DNA from: Tepidibacter hydrothermalis
Lineage (GTDB): Bacteria > Bacillota > Clostridia > Peptostreptococcales > Peptostreptococcaceae
NCBI RefSeq assembly: GCF_029542625.1
Contig: NZ_CP120733.1
Location: forward strand, 2,294,001-2,358,000
Direction: 5' to 3'
DNA length: 64,000 nt
The position numbers were made by a program, and so were the translations under genes. Shown in pieces: positions 54,534-63,436 of this stretch. Numbering within the stretch: the stretch's first letter is position 1; every line of letters starts with the position of its first letter. The notes below the pieces were generated by a model, which saw only the letters and a program-made list of their open reading frames with translations, was not told the DNA's origin and did not search any database.

Positions 54534-55778
54534 TTAAATTTGAACGCCATTTCCTATCTTACTAAATTTATCATCTTTTACTTTACTGGCTACATACAAA
54601 TTCACTAAAGAAAGTGAAGCTGCTAAAAAGAATATATATTGTGGTCCCCATAGACTCCAAATAATTCCGCCTAAGTAAGCACATATAATTGAAACTATAT
54701 GGTCTAGACTAAGCCCCAAAGATAATGTAGGTGTAATATCAGAAGATTTCACAGCTATGGAACGCAAATAAATTGTCCTTATCATACCCATTTGAGTAGA
54801 CATTTTATCAAATATAAGTACCATATAAGCTAGAAATAGAGGAATACCAATTGTAGACAATTTCCCTGTTGAAAATCCAGCACTCAATAGTCCATAAACC
54901 AAGTAGACAAGGATAAATGATAGCGCATCAGCATAAAGTAATTTCTTAATTCCAAATTTATCAATCCATCTACCAACAGCAGGAATAAAGAATACACCTA
55001 CAAATGAACCAATAATACTTAAAATTGCTAAAGTATCAGCTCTTTTATTTAATAGATCAATAAGTACCCAAGGTCCATAAACAATCATTATCTGCTTTTG
55101 TACCCCCCACATAACAACTAAAATATAATAATACTTATATTCTTTTCTAAAAACAAAATTTATCTTTTTATTGCTTTTTATTGGTTTTTCAATTAGCTTT
55201 TCTAAAGCAAAAAACAGAATGAATACAATCCCCAAAATACATGCTGATATAACAAAAATCCACTTAATATTACTTGTAAAGCTAAAAAATCCAACTCTAA
55301 ATCCAATAAAAACCAAGATACTCGCTAACACAGTAAAAATTGTTGCTAATCCTTTATATTGACCCATTTTCTTACCAATACTATCGTCATCTTTAATTAA
55401 TGACATCCCTATACTATCTTTTATAGGCATAAACATATGCATCCCAAGGGAATTAATAAATATAAAAACTAGCATAATTGTGAAAGGTGGAGTAAAAAAT
55501 CCCAATGTTATTATTCCTATTATACTTAATAATTGCGCTACCATAGCAATACGTATATCAGAAAATAATGATAATGAAGCAATAATAAATATAACTAGTA
55601 CTCCTGGTAATTCTCTTGGAAACTCTATAAGTCCACGTTGATATGCTGTAATGTTATAGGCATCTTTAAAATAATTAGAAATAACATCATTACTAAGGCC
55701 TAATCCAAGGGCCGTAAGTGCAATAATTAAATAATAAATCAATTGAACTCTACTTACATTTTCAAGCTTTTTAAACAT
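54534..55778 (-). CDS. MFS transporter
   Basis: 414 aa with about twelve membrane helices and an MFS-type pattern (GLIEFPRELPGVLVIFIIAS, SLGMHMFMPIKDSIGMSL, PAVGRWIDKFGIKKLLYADA). The WIDKFG loop is a version of the MFS A-motif between helices. The substrate cannot be deduced. RBS GAGGAT upstream of the ATG at 55778. Single gene. Confidence 0.85.
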   Translation of the reverse strand: MFKKLENVSRVQLIYYLIIALTALGLGLSNDVISNYFKDAYNITAYQRGLIEFPRELPGVLVIFIIASLSLFSDIRIAMVAQLLSIIGIITLGFFTPPFTIMLVFIFINSLGMHMFMPIKDSIGMSLIKDDDSIGKKMGQYKGLATIFTVLASILVFIGFRVGFFSFTSNIKWIFVISACILGIVFILFFALEKLIEKPIKSNKKINFVFRKEYKYYYILVVMWGVQKQIMIVYGPWVLIDLLNKRADTLAILSIIGSFVGVFFIPAVGRWIDKFGIKKLLYADALSFILVYLVYGLLSAGFSTGKLSTIGIPLFLAYMVLIFDKMSTQMGMIRTIYLRSIAVKSSDITPTLSLGLSLDHIVSIICAYLGGIIWSLWGPQYIFFLAASLSLVNLYVASKVKDDKFSKIGNGVQI

Positions 55779-56100
55779 TCTATTCTATCCTCTCTTTTTA
55801 TATCTTATACTAACCCAAACACTATTATAAATTATAGTTATATACCTAAGCTTAAAGCTAATATATTTTAATGACACATAAAGTGCAATTAACAATAATA
55901 TGACTTTCTCCCACTTAGTATAATATTTGTAAATAAAAAAGTAAACTATTATTAAATTACTTAGCAAATCTATTTATCCCAAAGGGTACTTACCCAACTA
56001 AAAATTCAACTATAGTAAAAAACATCTGAATTAAGTTTAACTCTATCACCAAAAGACAAGCTTTGAGTATAATGTAGTAAAAAAGAAATGAGGTGTTTTC

Positions 56101-56418
56101 ATGTCATGTAAATTTAAAAAACTAAAATATAAAATTGATGAGTTAAAAGATGATTTATGTGATTTTGGAAAAGATTTATATGAAGAAATAGGCTATGAGT
56201 GCTTTTGGCCTCCAATTAATAGCTTTGTGGGTGTTACACTAATGACACCAGGTGGTGTTGTTAAAAATATTTCTGGACGTTTCTGTGGTGATCAAGTAAA
56301 TGATTGTACTTTTGATTTAATAGTATATAAAAATGGTAAATTCACTTTAGTATCAATACAAAAAAAAGATGTAATAAAAATTAAAACATTCCCTCGCTGC
56401 CCTTATTGTCCTTGTTAG
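56101..56418 (+). CDS. 105-aa cysteine-rich-tail protein, unknown
   Basis: Starts MSCKFKKLKYKIDELKDDLC, has a central FVGVTLMTPGGVVKNISGRF block, and ends FPRCPYCPC. Seven cysteines in 105 residues; the tail could bind metal or form cross-links. RBS GAGGTG. No membrane segment. In clostridia such cysteine-tailed proteins are often part of spore outer layers, but this is a guess. Preceded by a 130-base gap and alone on the plus strand. Confidence 0.65.
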   Translation: MSCKFKKLKYKIDELKDDLCDFGKDLYEEIGYECFWPPINSFVGVTLMTPGGVVKNISGRFCGDQVNDCTFDLIVYKNGKFTLVSIQKKDVIKIKTFPRCPYCPC

Positions 56419-56514
56419 AATTCATCTACTCACTAACAGGGTGACAGTATATATTTTCAATCAATGTTATCCACACCTTAAAAAAGAATATAATTTCCTA
56501 TTCATTATAAAAAA
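56418..56514 (+). repeat. Degenerate composite of repeat families 2 and 3
   Basis: AATTCATCTACTCACTAACA resembles the family 3 start; it is followed by TCAATCAATGTTATCCACAC and AATATAATTTCCTATTCATTATAAAAAA of family 2. Joining of both parts suggests the two families are halves of one older element. Confidence 0.4.
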
Positions 56515-56549
56515 GGTAACTACAACTTAAAAAGTCGTAGTTACCTTTT
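56511..56549. terminator. Terminator of deoD
   Basis: 13-bp arms AAAAGGTAACTAC/GTAGTTACCTTTT with a 13-base loop, ending 14 bases past the deoD stop. Confidence 0.8.
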
Positions 56550-56562
56550 AATTTTCACTTTA

Positions 56563-57276
56563 TTATTCAGCCATTTCTAAAGCAATTTTCATCATGTTTG
56601 TAAATGAATTTTGTCTCTGCTCAGATGTAGTTAATTCTTGAGTTACTAAATTATCTGAAACTGTTAATAAACAAGCCGCATTTTTTCCTAATACGTTTGC
56701 ATTATGGAATAGAGCAAATGCTTCCATTTCCACTACAGTACATCCGTGATTTTTACAAATATCCTTGTACTGCTCAAAATTTTCACGATAGAATACATCA
56801 GATGAATGAATTCTCTCTTTATGTATTTCAATTCCTAAATCATCCGCTATTTTCTCTAGTTTGCTATTTAACTCAGAAGATGCAGCAATTACATTCTTAT
56901 CATATCCATCTTGAACTCTAGCGTATGTAGATTCACTCCAACCTTCTTTTGCTAATATTACATCATATAAATTTAAATCAGCTGTATAAGCTCCACATGA
57001 ACCAATACGAATAATATTTTCTACTCCATAAAACTTAAATAATTCATATGAATAAATACCAATACTAGGCATTCCCATACCACTAGCCATTACAGAAATT
57101 TTACGTCCTTTATATGTTCCTGTATATCCAAATACATTACGTACATTATTAAATTTTTCAACATTTTCTAAAAATGTATCAGCAATAAATTTTGCACGTA
57201 ATGGATCTCCTGGCATTAATACTGTTTTTGCAATAATTCCTTGTTCTTTTACTTCAATATGAGCTGTTGGTATCAT
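56563..57276 (-). CDS. deoD: Purine nucleoside phosphorylase, DeoD type
   Basis: 237 aa, the hexameric bacterial type. Phosphorolyses (deoxy)inosine, guanosine and adenosine. Family blocks: TVLMPGDPLRAKFIADTFL (phosphate site), GYTGTYKGRKISVMASGMGM, IIRIGSCGAY, EMEAFALFHNA and LLTVSDNL (purine-binding Asp). RBS AAGGAGG. Single gene with its own terminator. Confidence 0.96.
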   Translation of the reverse strand: MIPTAHIEVKEQGIIAKTVLMPGDPLRAKFIADTFLENVEKFNNVRNVFGYTGTYKGRKISVMASGMGMPSIGIYSYELFKFYGVENIIRIGSCGAYTADLNLYDVILAKEGWSESTYARVQDGYDKNVIAASSELNSKLEKIADDLGIEIHKERIHSSDVFYRENFEQYKDICKNHGCTVVEMEAFALFHNANVLGKNAACLLTVSDNLVTQELTTSEQRQNSFTNMMKIALEMAE

Positions 57277-57377
57277 ATTAAAACCTCCTTACGGTAATCT
57301 TCCTATTTAAAATAGTTTCATATAAAGTCTAACACTTAGCTAACGAACTTGACAAGCCTGAATTAATTTAATATATT

Positions 57378-59303
57378 CTAAAAATATATATCTGAAAACT
57401 CTACTGATATTTTTTCCACTTTATTTGATTCAATATTTTTTAATGGATTATTATATGCGCTATCTTCAATCAACTTTATAGGAAGTTTTACAATAAACTC
57501 ACTTCCCTTTTCATATTCACTTTTAACCGCTATAGTTCCGCCATGCATTTCCACTAATAATTTTACAAGCGATAATCCTATTCCACTACCTTCATTTTCT
57601 CTAGTTAATGATTTATTTACTTGCCTGAATCTCTCAAATATAATTTCTAAATTTTCTTTTTTAATACCTATTCCTGTATCCTTTATAGAAATTATAAGCT
57701 CACCATATTCTTCTTTTATATTTATAGATATCTTATCCCCTACTCGTGTGAACTTTATTGCATTCGATAAAAGATTCAACAATATTCGCTCAATTTTATC
57801 CGGATCACATGCAATTATCTTTTTATTAAGATCACTACAGAACTCAAGGTCTAAAGACTTAAACTTCACAAACTCTGAGATTGAAAAAGTTATATCTTTT
57901 ACTATTTTTACAATATCATAATTTGCGAGGTTTAATTCTAAAAATCCAGAATCTATTTTTGTAATATCAATTAAGTTATTAACTAGCCTTATTAATCTAT
58001 AGCAATTTTGTTTCATACTTTTATTCATATTTATAAGTTTTTCATAATACTTCAAATCAGACATATTGCTCAAGTATATCTCTGTTAACTGTATAGCTCC
58101 TAATATTACATTTATAGGTGTTCTAAACTCATGAGATATATTAGCAAAAAACTCAGTTCTAAGTCTTTCGTATTCTATAGCCTTATTTAGTAGCTTCATA
58201 TTCTCTTCAGCATTTTTTTTGGCTTTTTCAGTTAATTTTCTTTTTGAAATATCTCTGACTATAATTATTATTTCCTCTGTCGTTAAAGGTATTAGTCTAC
58301 TTTCAAAATACTTTAATTTTCCTTTTTCTTCAACCGAAAATTCCTTTTCAATTAAATTATTTGTTTCAAAAACTTCATCTATAATTTTATTGAAAAATAA
58401 CTTTATTTCCTGAGGAACCTCATCCTTCAATGCATGTCCGATACAATCTTGAGTAACTATATCAAAATCAGAGTGTATGCCTACCTTACAATCTAATATA
58501 ATCCCTTTTGAATCTATACGAAAATAAAGATCTGGTAATGCTTCAAAGATTTTTTCAATTTCCTCAGTTTTTTTTCTTAACTTTTCTTCTGTATTCTTTC
58601 TATTAGTAACATCAATTCCAAAAGCCCAAGAATGCCACCCTTGCACAGAAAATTCTTTAGAAATATTAAACCAAGATATAGTTTTTGTGCTACCATCTTT
58701 GCATACAACATCATACTCTAAGTCTCTAAAATTACAATCCATTTCCCTTATTTGGTTCAATATTTTCTCTCTATAGTCTTTATCCGGATATAATTTATCC
58801 CATATTAAAGTTTCACTTACAATTTCATCTTTTGAATATCCAGTAACAATCTCACATTCTTTATTCCATATTACGATATTATCATTTTCATCAATGACGT
58901 CCATCATAATAGGCATATTTTGAAAAACAGAACAAAATCGTTGTTTACTTTCTTTAAGTTCTATTTCAATTTGCTTACAAGTAGTTATATCATTTAGAAC
59001 AACAATAATATTTTTGTCTACTTTTTTTAATTTGATTTTAAAATATAAATACTTATCATTTATTTTAAACATTTTTTCTAGACCTAAAGATTCTTTTGCC
59101 TCATCATTTTTTAAATCAATTAATTCTTCTTTAAGCCATTCCTCTATATACTTATTAACACATTCACCCTTTATATTTATATTATTAAACGTATCTATTG
59201 CTTCTAGGTTTATATCTACAATCTCATTATTATCATCAAAGACTATAATAGGTATAGGTACATTATCGAAAATTGTTTTTATTTGAACGTTATTACAAAA
59301 CAT
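57378..59303 (-). CDS. Soluble PAS-sensor histidine kinase
   Basis: 641 aa with no membrane helix. Three PAS domains (about 10-108, 122-235, 248-355) lead into HisKA with His391 in FFANISHEFRTPINVILGAI, then N-box NLLSNAIKFT, G1 IKDTGIGI, F and G2 GSGIGLSLVKLL. There is no response-regulator gene nearby, so it is an orphan kinase, like clostridial kinases that feed Spo0A; that link is a hypothesis. The ribosome site GGGGG is 13 bases before the ATG. Confidence 0.92.
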   Translation of the reverse strand: MFCNNVQIKTIFDNVPIPIIVFDDNNEIVDINLEAIDTFNNINIKGECVNKYIEEWLKEELIDLKNDEAKESLGLEKMFKINDKYLYFKIKLKKVDKNIIVVLNDITTCKQIEIELKESKQRFCSVFQNMPIMMDVIDENDNIVIWNKECEIVTGYSKDEIVSETLIWDKLYPDKDYREKILNQIREMDCNFRDLEYDVVCKDGSTKTISWFNISKEFSVQGWHSWAFGIDVTNRKNTEEKLRKKTEEIEKIFEALPDLYFRIDSKGIILDCKVGIHSDFDIVTQDCIGHALKDEVPQEIKLFFNKIIDEVFETNNLIEKEFSVEEKGKLKYFESRLIPLTTEEIIIIVRDISKRKLTEKAKKNAEENMKLLNKAIEYERLRTEFFANISHEFRTPINVILGAIQLTEIYLSNMSDLKYYEKLINMNKSMKQNCYRLIRLVNNLIDITKIDSGFLELNLANYDIVKIVKDITFSISEFVKFKSLDLEFCSDLNKKIIACDPDKIERILLNLLSNAIKFTRVGDKISINIKEEYGELIISIKDTGIGIKKENLEIIFERFRQVNKSLTRENEGSGIGLSLVKLLVEMHGGTIAVKSEYEKGSEFIVKLPIKLIEDSAYNNPLKNIESNKVEKISVEFSDIYF

Positions 59304-59394
59304 ATAAGCTGTTACCCCCTAAAAAATGATTTAAATCCTTCTACTATTAATCTGAAAACCCTTTTTAATTATACAATATTTCCCACAAATTGTC

Positions 59395-59451
59395 TTGATA
59401 CATAAAAAGCCAGGAATAGTAAATTAATATTCCTGGCTTTTTATGTATCAA
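59395..59451. terminator. Terminator of the flavodoxin-family gene
   Basis: 23-bp perfect arms TTGATACATAAAAAGCCAGG plus AAT and its complement around an 11-base loop, just past the flavodoxin stop at 59479. Confidence 0.85.
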
Positions 59452-59478
59452 TTCTATTGATTTTTACATATCTTAATT

Positions 59479-59964
59479 TTATTTATCAAACAATTTTTTA
59501 GCGTTTTTAGCAACTCTTTCAGCAAATATTTCTACTCTTTCCTTTTGCTCTTTTGTTCCATCATTTATGCATACAGCACCAAAGTGAGTATATGGATCAC
59601 CTTCGCTAGCACCTACAGAGTAAGCAAACATTCCCCTAACTAATAATTGACTTATCAACGCTAATTCTGCATTATCTGCTCCTCCACCTAAATACCTTTC
59701 AGTAGCAAATACACATCCTACTTTTCCTGCTAACTTAAGCTTACATTCATCTAACCATTTTTTCATTTGCCATGAATATGATCCTCCATATGTAGGAGTT
59801 CCAAAAAATACAACTTTAGACTCTTCAAAAAATGTTTCATCAATATTATCAATAGACATACATTTTGTCTCTATAGATTCTACTTTTTCAGCTCCTTTAG
59901 CAACAATACGTGCTACTTTTTCTGTATTTTTTGTTTCACTGTGATAAATTATTGCAATTTTCAT
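59479..59964 (-). CDS. Flavodoxin-family NAD(P)H oxidoreductase-like protein
   Basis: 161 aa. FMN phosphate loop IIYHSETKNTEKVA at the start and FFGTPTYGGSYSWQMKKWL, with GKVGCVFATERYLGGGADNA later: the WrbA/flavodoxin-like fold. It is likely a soluble electron carrier or quinone/FMN reductase. RBS AGGGGTTGG. The neighbours give no stronger hint. Confidence 0.9.
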   Translation of the reverse strand: MKIAIIYHSETKNTEKVARIVAKGAEKVESIETKCMSIDNIDETFFEESKVVFFGTPTYGGSYSWQMKKWLDECKLKLAGKVGCVFATERYLGGGADNAELALISQLLVRGMFAYSVGASEGDPYTHFGAVCINDGTKEQKERVEIFAERVAKNAKKLFDK

Positions 59965-59984
59965 TTTCTACCAACCCCTTAAAT

Positions 59985-60058
59985 TTTTTATAACAAATAA
60001 AAATTCCAAAAAAATCTACATCTAAAATCTTCTAAAGGCAGACTTTTTTATAATCTAA
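59985..60058 (-). repeat. AT-rich repeat family 2, decayed copy
   Basis: On the minus strand it reads GATGTAGATTTTTTTGGAAT then TTTATTTGTTATAAAAAATT, a shortened relative of copies at 40003-40083 and 43511-43592. It lies between the flavodoxin and DUF89 genes. Confidence 0.4.
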
Positions 60059-60068
60059 AGATTAATTT

Positions 60069-60941
60069 CTATAATTTTGATTCATGAATAAACATATTTG
60101 CTAATTTTTCAGTTTTCAATTTTTTCACTAATAAGTCGCATTTGCACAAAAACAAATAATATACATTCTGTTTACAGCCAGGTAAAGATTCAAAATTACC
60201 TTGTCCCTTAGATATTATAATGTCTGATTTCTTAAATATTTCTTTAAATTCATCACACACCTCTAAAAGATCTGTTCCTGGCAAATCTGTTCCATTACTT
60301 ATTATATTTGCATATTTATTAAGTTCAACATAATATGCATCTTCTTCATTTACATCATTTAATACAGGCTCACCTCTAACTGCAAAAAATATTTCAATAT
60401 CAGGATATTCTCTTATAATTTCTCTAATAAAGATCTTGTCAAACACAATTTCTCCTGTATTATCTCCTAAATACAATAATGTTTTGCATTTTAACAAATC
60501 ATTTTTTAGTTTTCTATATAGTTTATCATCAAAATCACTTGCTAAAGTTTTATTAATAATATCCTTAACTAAATCAAAACTTATCTCATCAAATGCACCA
60601 AAATCCACTATATTTCCAGCCAATGCAATTTTTAATGCAGTAATAAATCTATCTTTTGAATGATTCAACATATCTTCAATTTGATTTTCCATAGACAATA
60701 ACTTCTTATTAAATAACTTTTTTTCTTGTAAATAAAAATCATTTATTCCTGTTTCCTTTTTTAAAATTCTCATAACCTTAGCAACCAGGAAAGGAGCTGT
60801 CCTATCATACTCAATTTTACTCACTTCTCTTAAAACTTGATTCATAAAATTATACTTTTTATGTTTATCTTCAAAATATTTATCTGCTAACTTATTTGCC
60901 TTGTTAATCACACAAGCTATACAGTCTACATGTGTATTCAA
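60069..60941 (-). CDS. DUF89 (ARMT1-like) metal-dependent phosphatase
   Basis: 290 aa. DUF89 subfamily I blocks: CIACVINKANKLADKY, LAGNIVDFGAF, LLYLGDNTGEIVFDKIF, FFAVRGEPVLNDVNEEDA, NGTDLPGTDLLEV and IISKGQGNFESL. DUF89 enzymes are damage-control phosphatases that remove phosphate from side-products of metabolism, using a metal held by the D/N motif in GDNTGE. The first codon is TTG at 60941, with AAGGAG 9 bases ahead. Divergent from the OYE-family gene downstream. Confidence 0.9.
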   Translation of the reverse strand: MNTHVDCIACVINKANKLADKYFEDKHKKYNFMNQVLREVSKIEYDRTAPFLVAKVMRILKKETGINDFYLQEKKLFNKKLLSMENQIEDMLNHSKDRFITALKIALAGNIVDFGAFDEISFDLVKDIINKTLASDFDDKLYRKLKNDLLKCKTLLYLGDNTGEIVFDKIFIREIIREYPDIEIFFAVRGEPVLNDVNEEDAYYVELNKYANIISNGTDLPGTDLLEVCDEFKEIFKKSDIIISKGQGNFESLPGCKQNVYYLFLCKCDLLVKKLKTEKLANMFIHESKL

Positions 60942-61140
60942 TGTTGATTGCTCCTTTTCTTATAATTTCCAACCTTACTTTATTGTCATATGCCAATTAC
61001 CTTATAATACATAGTATATTTTCATTTTGGGTATATGTCAACATTCTTCTTAAAGTTATCATGTTACTCATAGATAAAGTGAAACTTAATTTAGATAATG
61101 CCTTAGAATTTTTGAATTTAGGATAAATATATATTTATAA

Positions 61141-61185
61141 TTTGACAACAAACTATTTTGGTTGTACAATTAGTTTGTTGTCAAA
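61141..61185 (+). promoter_or_regulatory. OYE-family gene promoter framed by a 15-bp inverted repeat
   Basis: TTGACA (61142-61147), 17-base spacer, TACAAT (61165-61170). TTTGACAACAAACTA (61141-61155) and its exact complement TAGTTTGTTGTCAAA (61171-61185) enclose the promoter, covering the -35 at one end and the start site at the other. Probable operator for an unlinked regulator. Confidence 0.7.
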
Positions 61186-61256
61186 CTTTATTTCTAAAAA
61201 ACAAGAAATTACATTATAGCTATTAATAAATTTAAGCATATAAAGGAGATTATCAA

Positions 61257-62345
61257 ATGAAAAACTTATTCGAAAAAACTCAACTTGGAAATATGACACT
61301 TAAAAATCGTTTCATCAGAAGTGCTACATGGGAAAATATCACAACTAAAGATGGTCACATGACAGATGACCTGTATAAAGTTTATGAAGAACTGGCAAAA
61401 GGAGAAGTTGGATTGATTATAACTGGATATGCAAATGTAGTTAAAGAAGAACAACCTAATCCAGGTATGATGGGAATATATAACGATTCATTTCTAAATG
61501 AATATAAAAAATTAACAGATTTAGTTCATAAATACGATTCAAAGATATTAATGCAAATTGCATATGGAGGAACAAAAACTAAATATAATCTTGGTGAAAG
61601 AATTATATTCGCTCCTAGTGAAGTTCCTGAAAGAGGTACAAATACATTAGGTAAAGCTATGACAAAAGATGAAATAGACTATATAGTAGATGCATTTGCC
61701 AAAGCTGGTAAAAGATCAAAGGAATCTGGATTTGACGGTGTTGAAATACATGGTGCTCACACATATTTAATAAATCAGTTTTTAAGCCCATACTATAATA
61801 AAAGAGACGATGAGTATGGTGGTAGCTTAGAAAATAGAATGAGATTTTTAATAGAGATATATTATAAAATGAGAGAAATGGTAGGCAAAGACTATCCTAT
61901 ACTAGTTAAATTAACAGCATCAGAATTCTTCGAAGGTGGATTAACATTTGAAGAAATCAGAATTATATGCAAAAAATTAGAAGAAATAGGCGTTGATGGT
62001 ATAGAGATTTCAGGTAATATACATGGAAAAGCTAAATCAATGGTAGGACAATCTTTTGACGGATATGAAATCAAAGAAGAAGGTTACTTTGTCGAGTATG
62101 GAGATGTTATCAGTAAAGAGATAAGTATTCCAGTTATTACAGTTGGAGGTCTTAAAGACATTAATAATATAGAAAATATATTAAATAAAACAAATATAGA
62201 TTATTTTGCTATATCAAGACCTCTACTTACAGAACCTCATTTAATAAAAAGATGGAAAGACTCAGATAGAACTCCTGCAAAGTGTGTTAGATGTTCAAAG
62301 TGTCGAACTTCTAACGGAAATTACTGTACTGTTTTTAATAAGTAA
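61257..62345 (+). CDS. Old Yellow Enzyme-type NADH:flavin oxidoreductase, short form
   Basis: 362 aa. FMN TIM barrel only: FIRSATWENITTKDGHMTD, GVEIHGAHTYLINQFLSPY, YNKRDDEYGGSLENRMRFL, VDYFAISRPLLTEP. The C-terminus CVRCSKCRTSNGNYC holds four cysteines near those of the Fe-S OYE group, but the FAD/NAD(P)H half found in the paralogous enzyme at 13891-15813 is missing, so it needs another electron source. RBS AAAGGAG. Confidence 0.9.
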   Translation: MKNLFEKTQLGNMTLKNRFIRSATWENITTKDGHMTDDLYKVYEELAKGEVGLIITGYANVVKEEQPNPGMMGIYNDSFLNEYKKLTDLVHKYDSKILMQIAYGGTKTKYNLGERIIFAPSEVPERGTNTLGKAMTKDEIDYIVDAFAKAGKRSKESGFDGVEIHGAHTYLINQFLSPYYNKRDDEYGGSLENRMRFLIEIYYKMREMVGKDYPILVKLTASEFFEGGLTFEEIRIICKKLEEIGVDGIEISGNIHGKAKSMVGQSFDGYEIKEEGYFVEYGDVISKEISIPVITVGGLKDINNIENILNKTNIDYFAISRPLLTEPHLIKRWKDSDRTPAKCVRCSKCRTSNGNYCTVFNK

Positions 62346-62404
62346 AAAAATTAGTGTACTCCATAACGCGACGACTCCTGTTGCCAACGCTTAGTATATA
62401 AAAA
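62345..62404. repeat. Decayed copy of repeat family 3
   Basis: CATAACGCGACGACTCCTGT, TGCCAACGCTTAGTATATAA and AAAAGA resemble parts of the copy at 44806 (GTCGCCAACGAG..., TAGTATATAAAAAAGAG). It lies right after the OYE-family stop. Confidence 0.35.
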
Positions 62405-62435
62405 AGATGCGTATTAAATCATACGCATCTTTTTT
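62401..62435. terminator. Terminator between OYE-family and membrane-protein genes
   Basis: AAAAAGATGCGTA/TACGCATCTTTTT arms with an 8-base loop. It serves the OYE-family gene and, on the minus strand, the membrane-protein gene ending at 62439. Confidence 0.8.
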
Positions 62436-62438
62436 ATT

Positions 62439-63089
62439 CTATAGCAATGAACTAATAAAAGTATATATACTTTCCTTAAAATAAAGTATACAAATCAATT
62501 CACTTGATAATATTACTAGTGGATAAGCATAAATGCTATTAGCAAAAGATAATCCAGTTAATTCTTTACCATAACCATAAAGCAGTACATACTGAGTAAG
62601 TTTTGCAACTAACAAAATTACTAAACTAGCTTCAATAGATATAGCTGATATGACAATTGCCAAAACACTACACATAATAGGTATAACATACGATATGTTA
62701 ACCGAAACTATTAACTTCTTAAAATCTACAGTCTTATTTGTTAATATATTTACAAAAGCTATGAAACTCATTAACATCAAACTCTCGATAAAAACAGCCT
62801 TTGCTCCAATCACAAATATATTTCCCCAACTAGCCAAACCTGTAACTCCTGCAATTTCAAAGTTACCAATTAAGTTCATATATATATTGTGAATGACATT
62901 ATTTGAAGAACTACTAGCCAAATAAATCATATTAATCAAACTAAATACCACAGAATAACACGCTAAAACTATTATACTTTCAATTGCACTAAGCTCAGAA
63001 CATGATGATTGTATCCTTGTTATTGAGCCTTTAATCCTTGAGCTAAAATTGTTTCTACCTTCATTATAAAGTAGCTCTCTTTTTTGCAT
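62439..63089 (-). CDS. Five-helix membrane protein, unknown
   Basis: 216 aa from the ATG at 63089 behind GAGGTG. A hydrophilic N-terminus of about 35 residues precedes about five to six membrane helices (SIIVLACYSVVFSLINMIYL, VFIESLMLMSFIAFVNIL, SYVIPIMCSVLAIVISAISI, LVILLVAKLTQYVLLYGYG and a last one near the C-terminus). The YIP1-like pattern is loosely suggestive but I cannot confirm it. Single gene. Confidence 0.65.
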   Translation of the reverse strand: MQKRELLYNEGRNNFSSRIKGSITRIQSSCSELSAIESIIVLACYSVVFSLINMIYLASSSSNNVIHNIYMNLIGNFEIAGVTGLASWGNIFVIGAKAVFIESLMLMSFIAFVNILTNKTVDFKKLIVSVNISYVIPIMCSVLAIVISAISIEASLVILLVAKLTQYVLLYGYGKELTGLSFANSIYAYPLVILSSELICILYFKESIYTFISSLL

Positions 63090-63140
63090 ATTTGACACCT
63101 CTTTTTTTAATTTTGTTTTCTTACACTCATATAGTAACAC

Positions 63141-63436
63141 CTTTTTTTTCGTTTTTCTAGCATTGTTATTTTTTTAATTTGATGTTTTTTTCATATTTTT
63201 GTTCCACAAAAAAATCATGTATTTTTGTTCCCCAAATTCAGGTATTTAACATTTGCAAATACACAACTTCTTATGTTTCTAATCATGATTACTTTTTAGT
63301 AACAACTTTACGATTTTTTGTAGGTTTTTTAGTTTTTTATCGATTTTGTTATTTTTTTAGCGAATTTAAATAAACTATATTTCTACCTCAAAACATATAT
63401 ATATATTAAGTAAACTTATATAATGAGGTGATTATA
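63141..63436. other. T-rich intergenic region before the amidase gene
   Basis: No convincing gene. Two similar direct segments, CATATTTTTGTTCCAC (from 63192) and CATGTATTTTTGTTCCCC (from 63214), lie in tandem about 25 bases apart; possibly regulatory. A 64-codon reading frame across this stretch is probably chance. Confidence 0.4.

Noticed and set aside
55785-55967. 60-codon hydrophobic frame upstream of the MFS gene
   Set aside because: No ribosome site, very AT-rich, overlaps the probable MFS promoter.
60932-61126. 64-codon plus-strand frame between DUF89 and OYE-family genes
   Set aside because: Covers the DUF89 start and promoter region, no ribosome site.
63179-63373. 64-codon plus-strand frame before the amidase gene
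   Set aside because: T-rich Phe-run product without a ribosome site.
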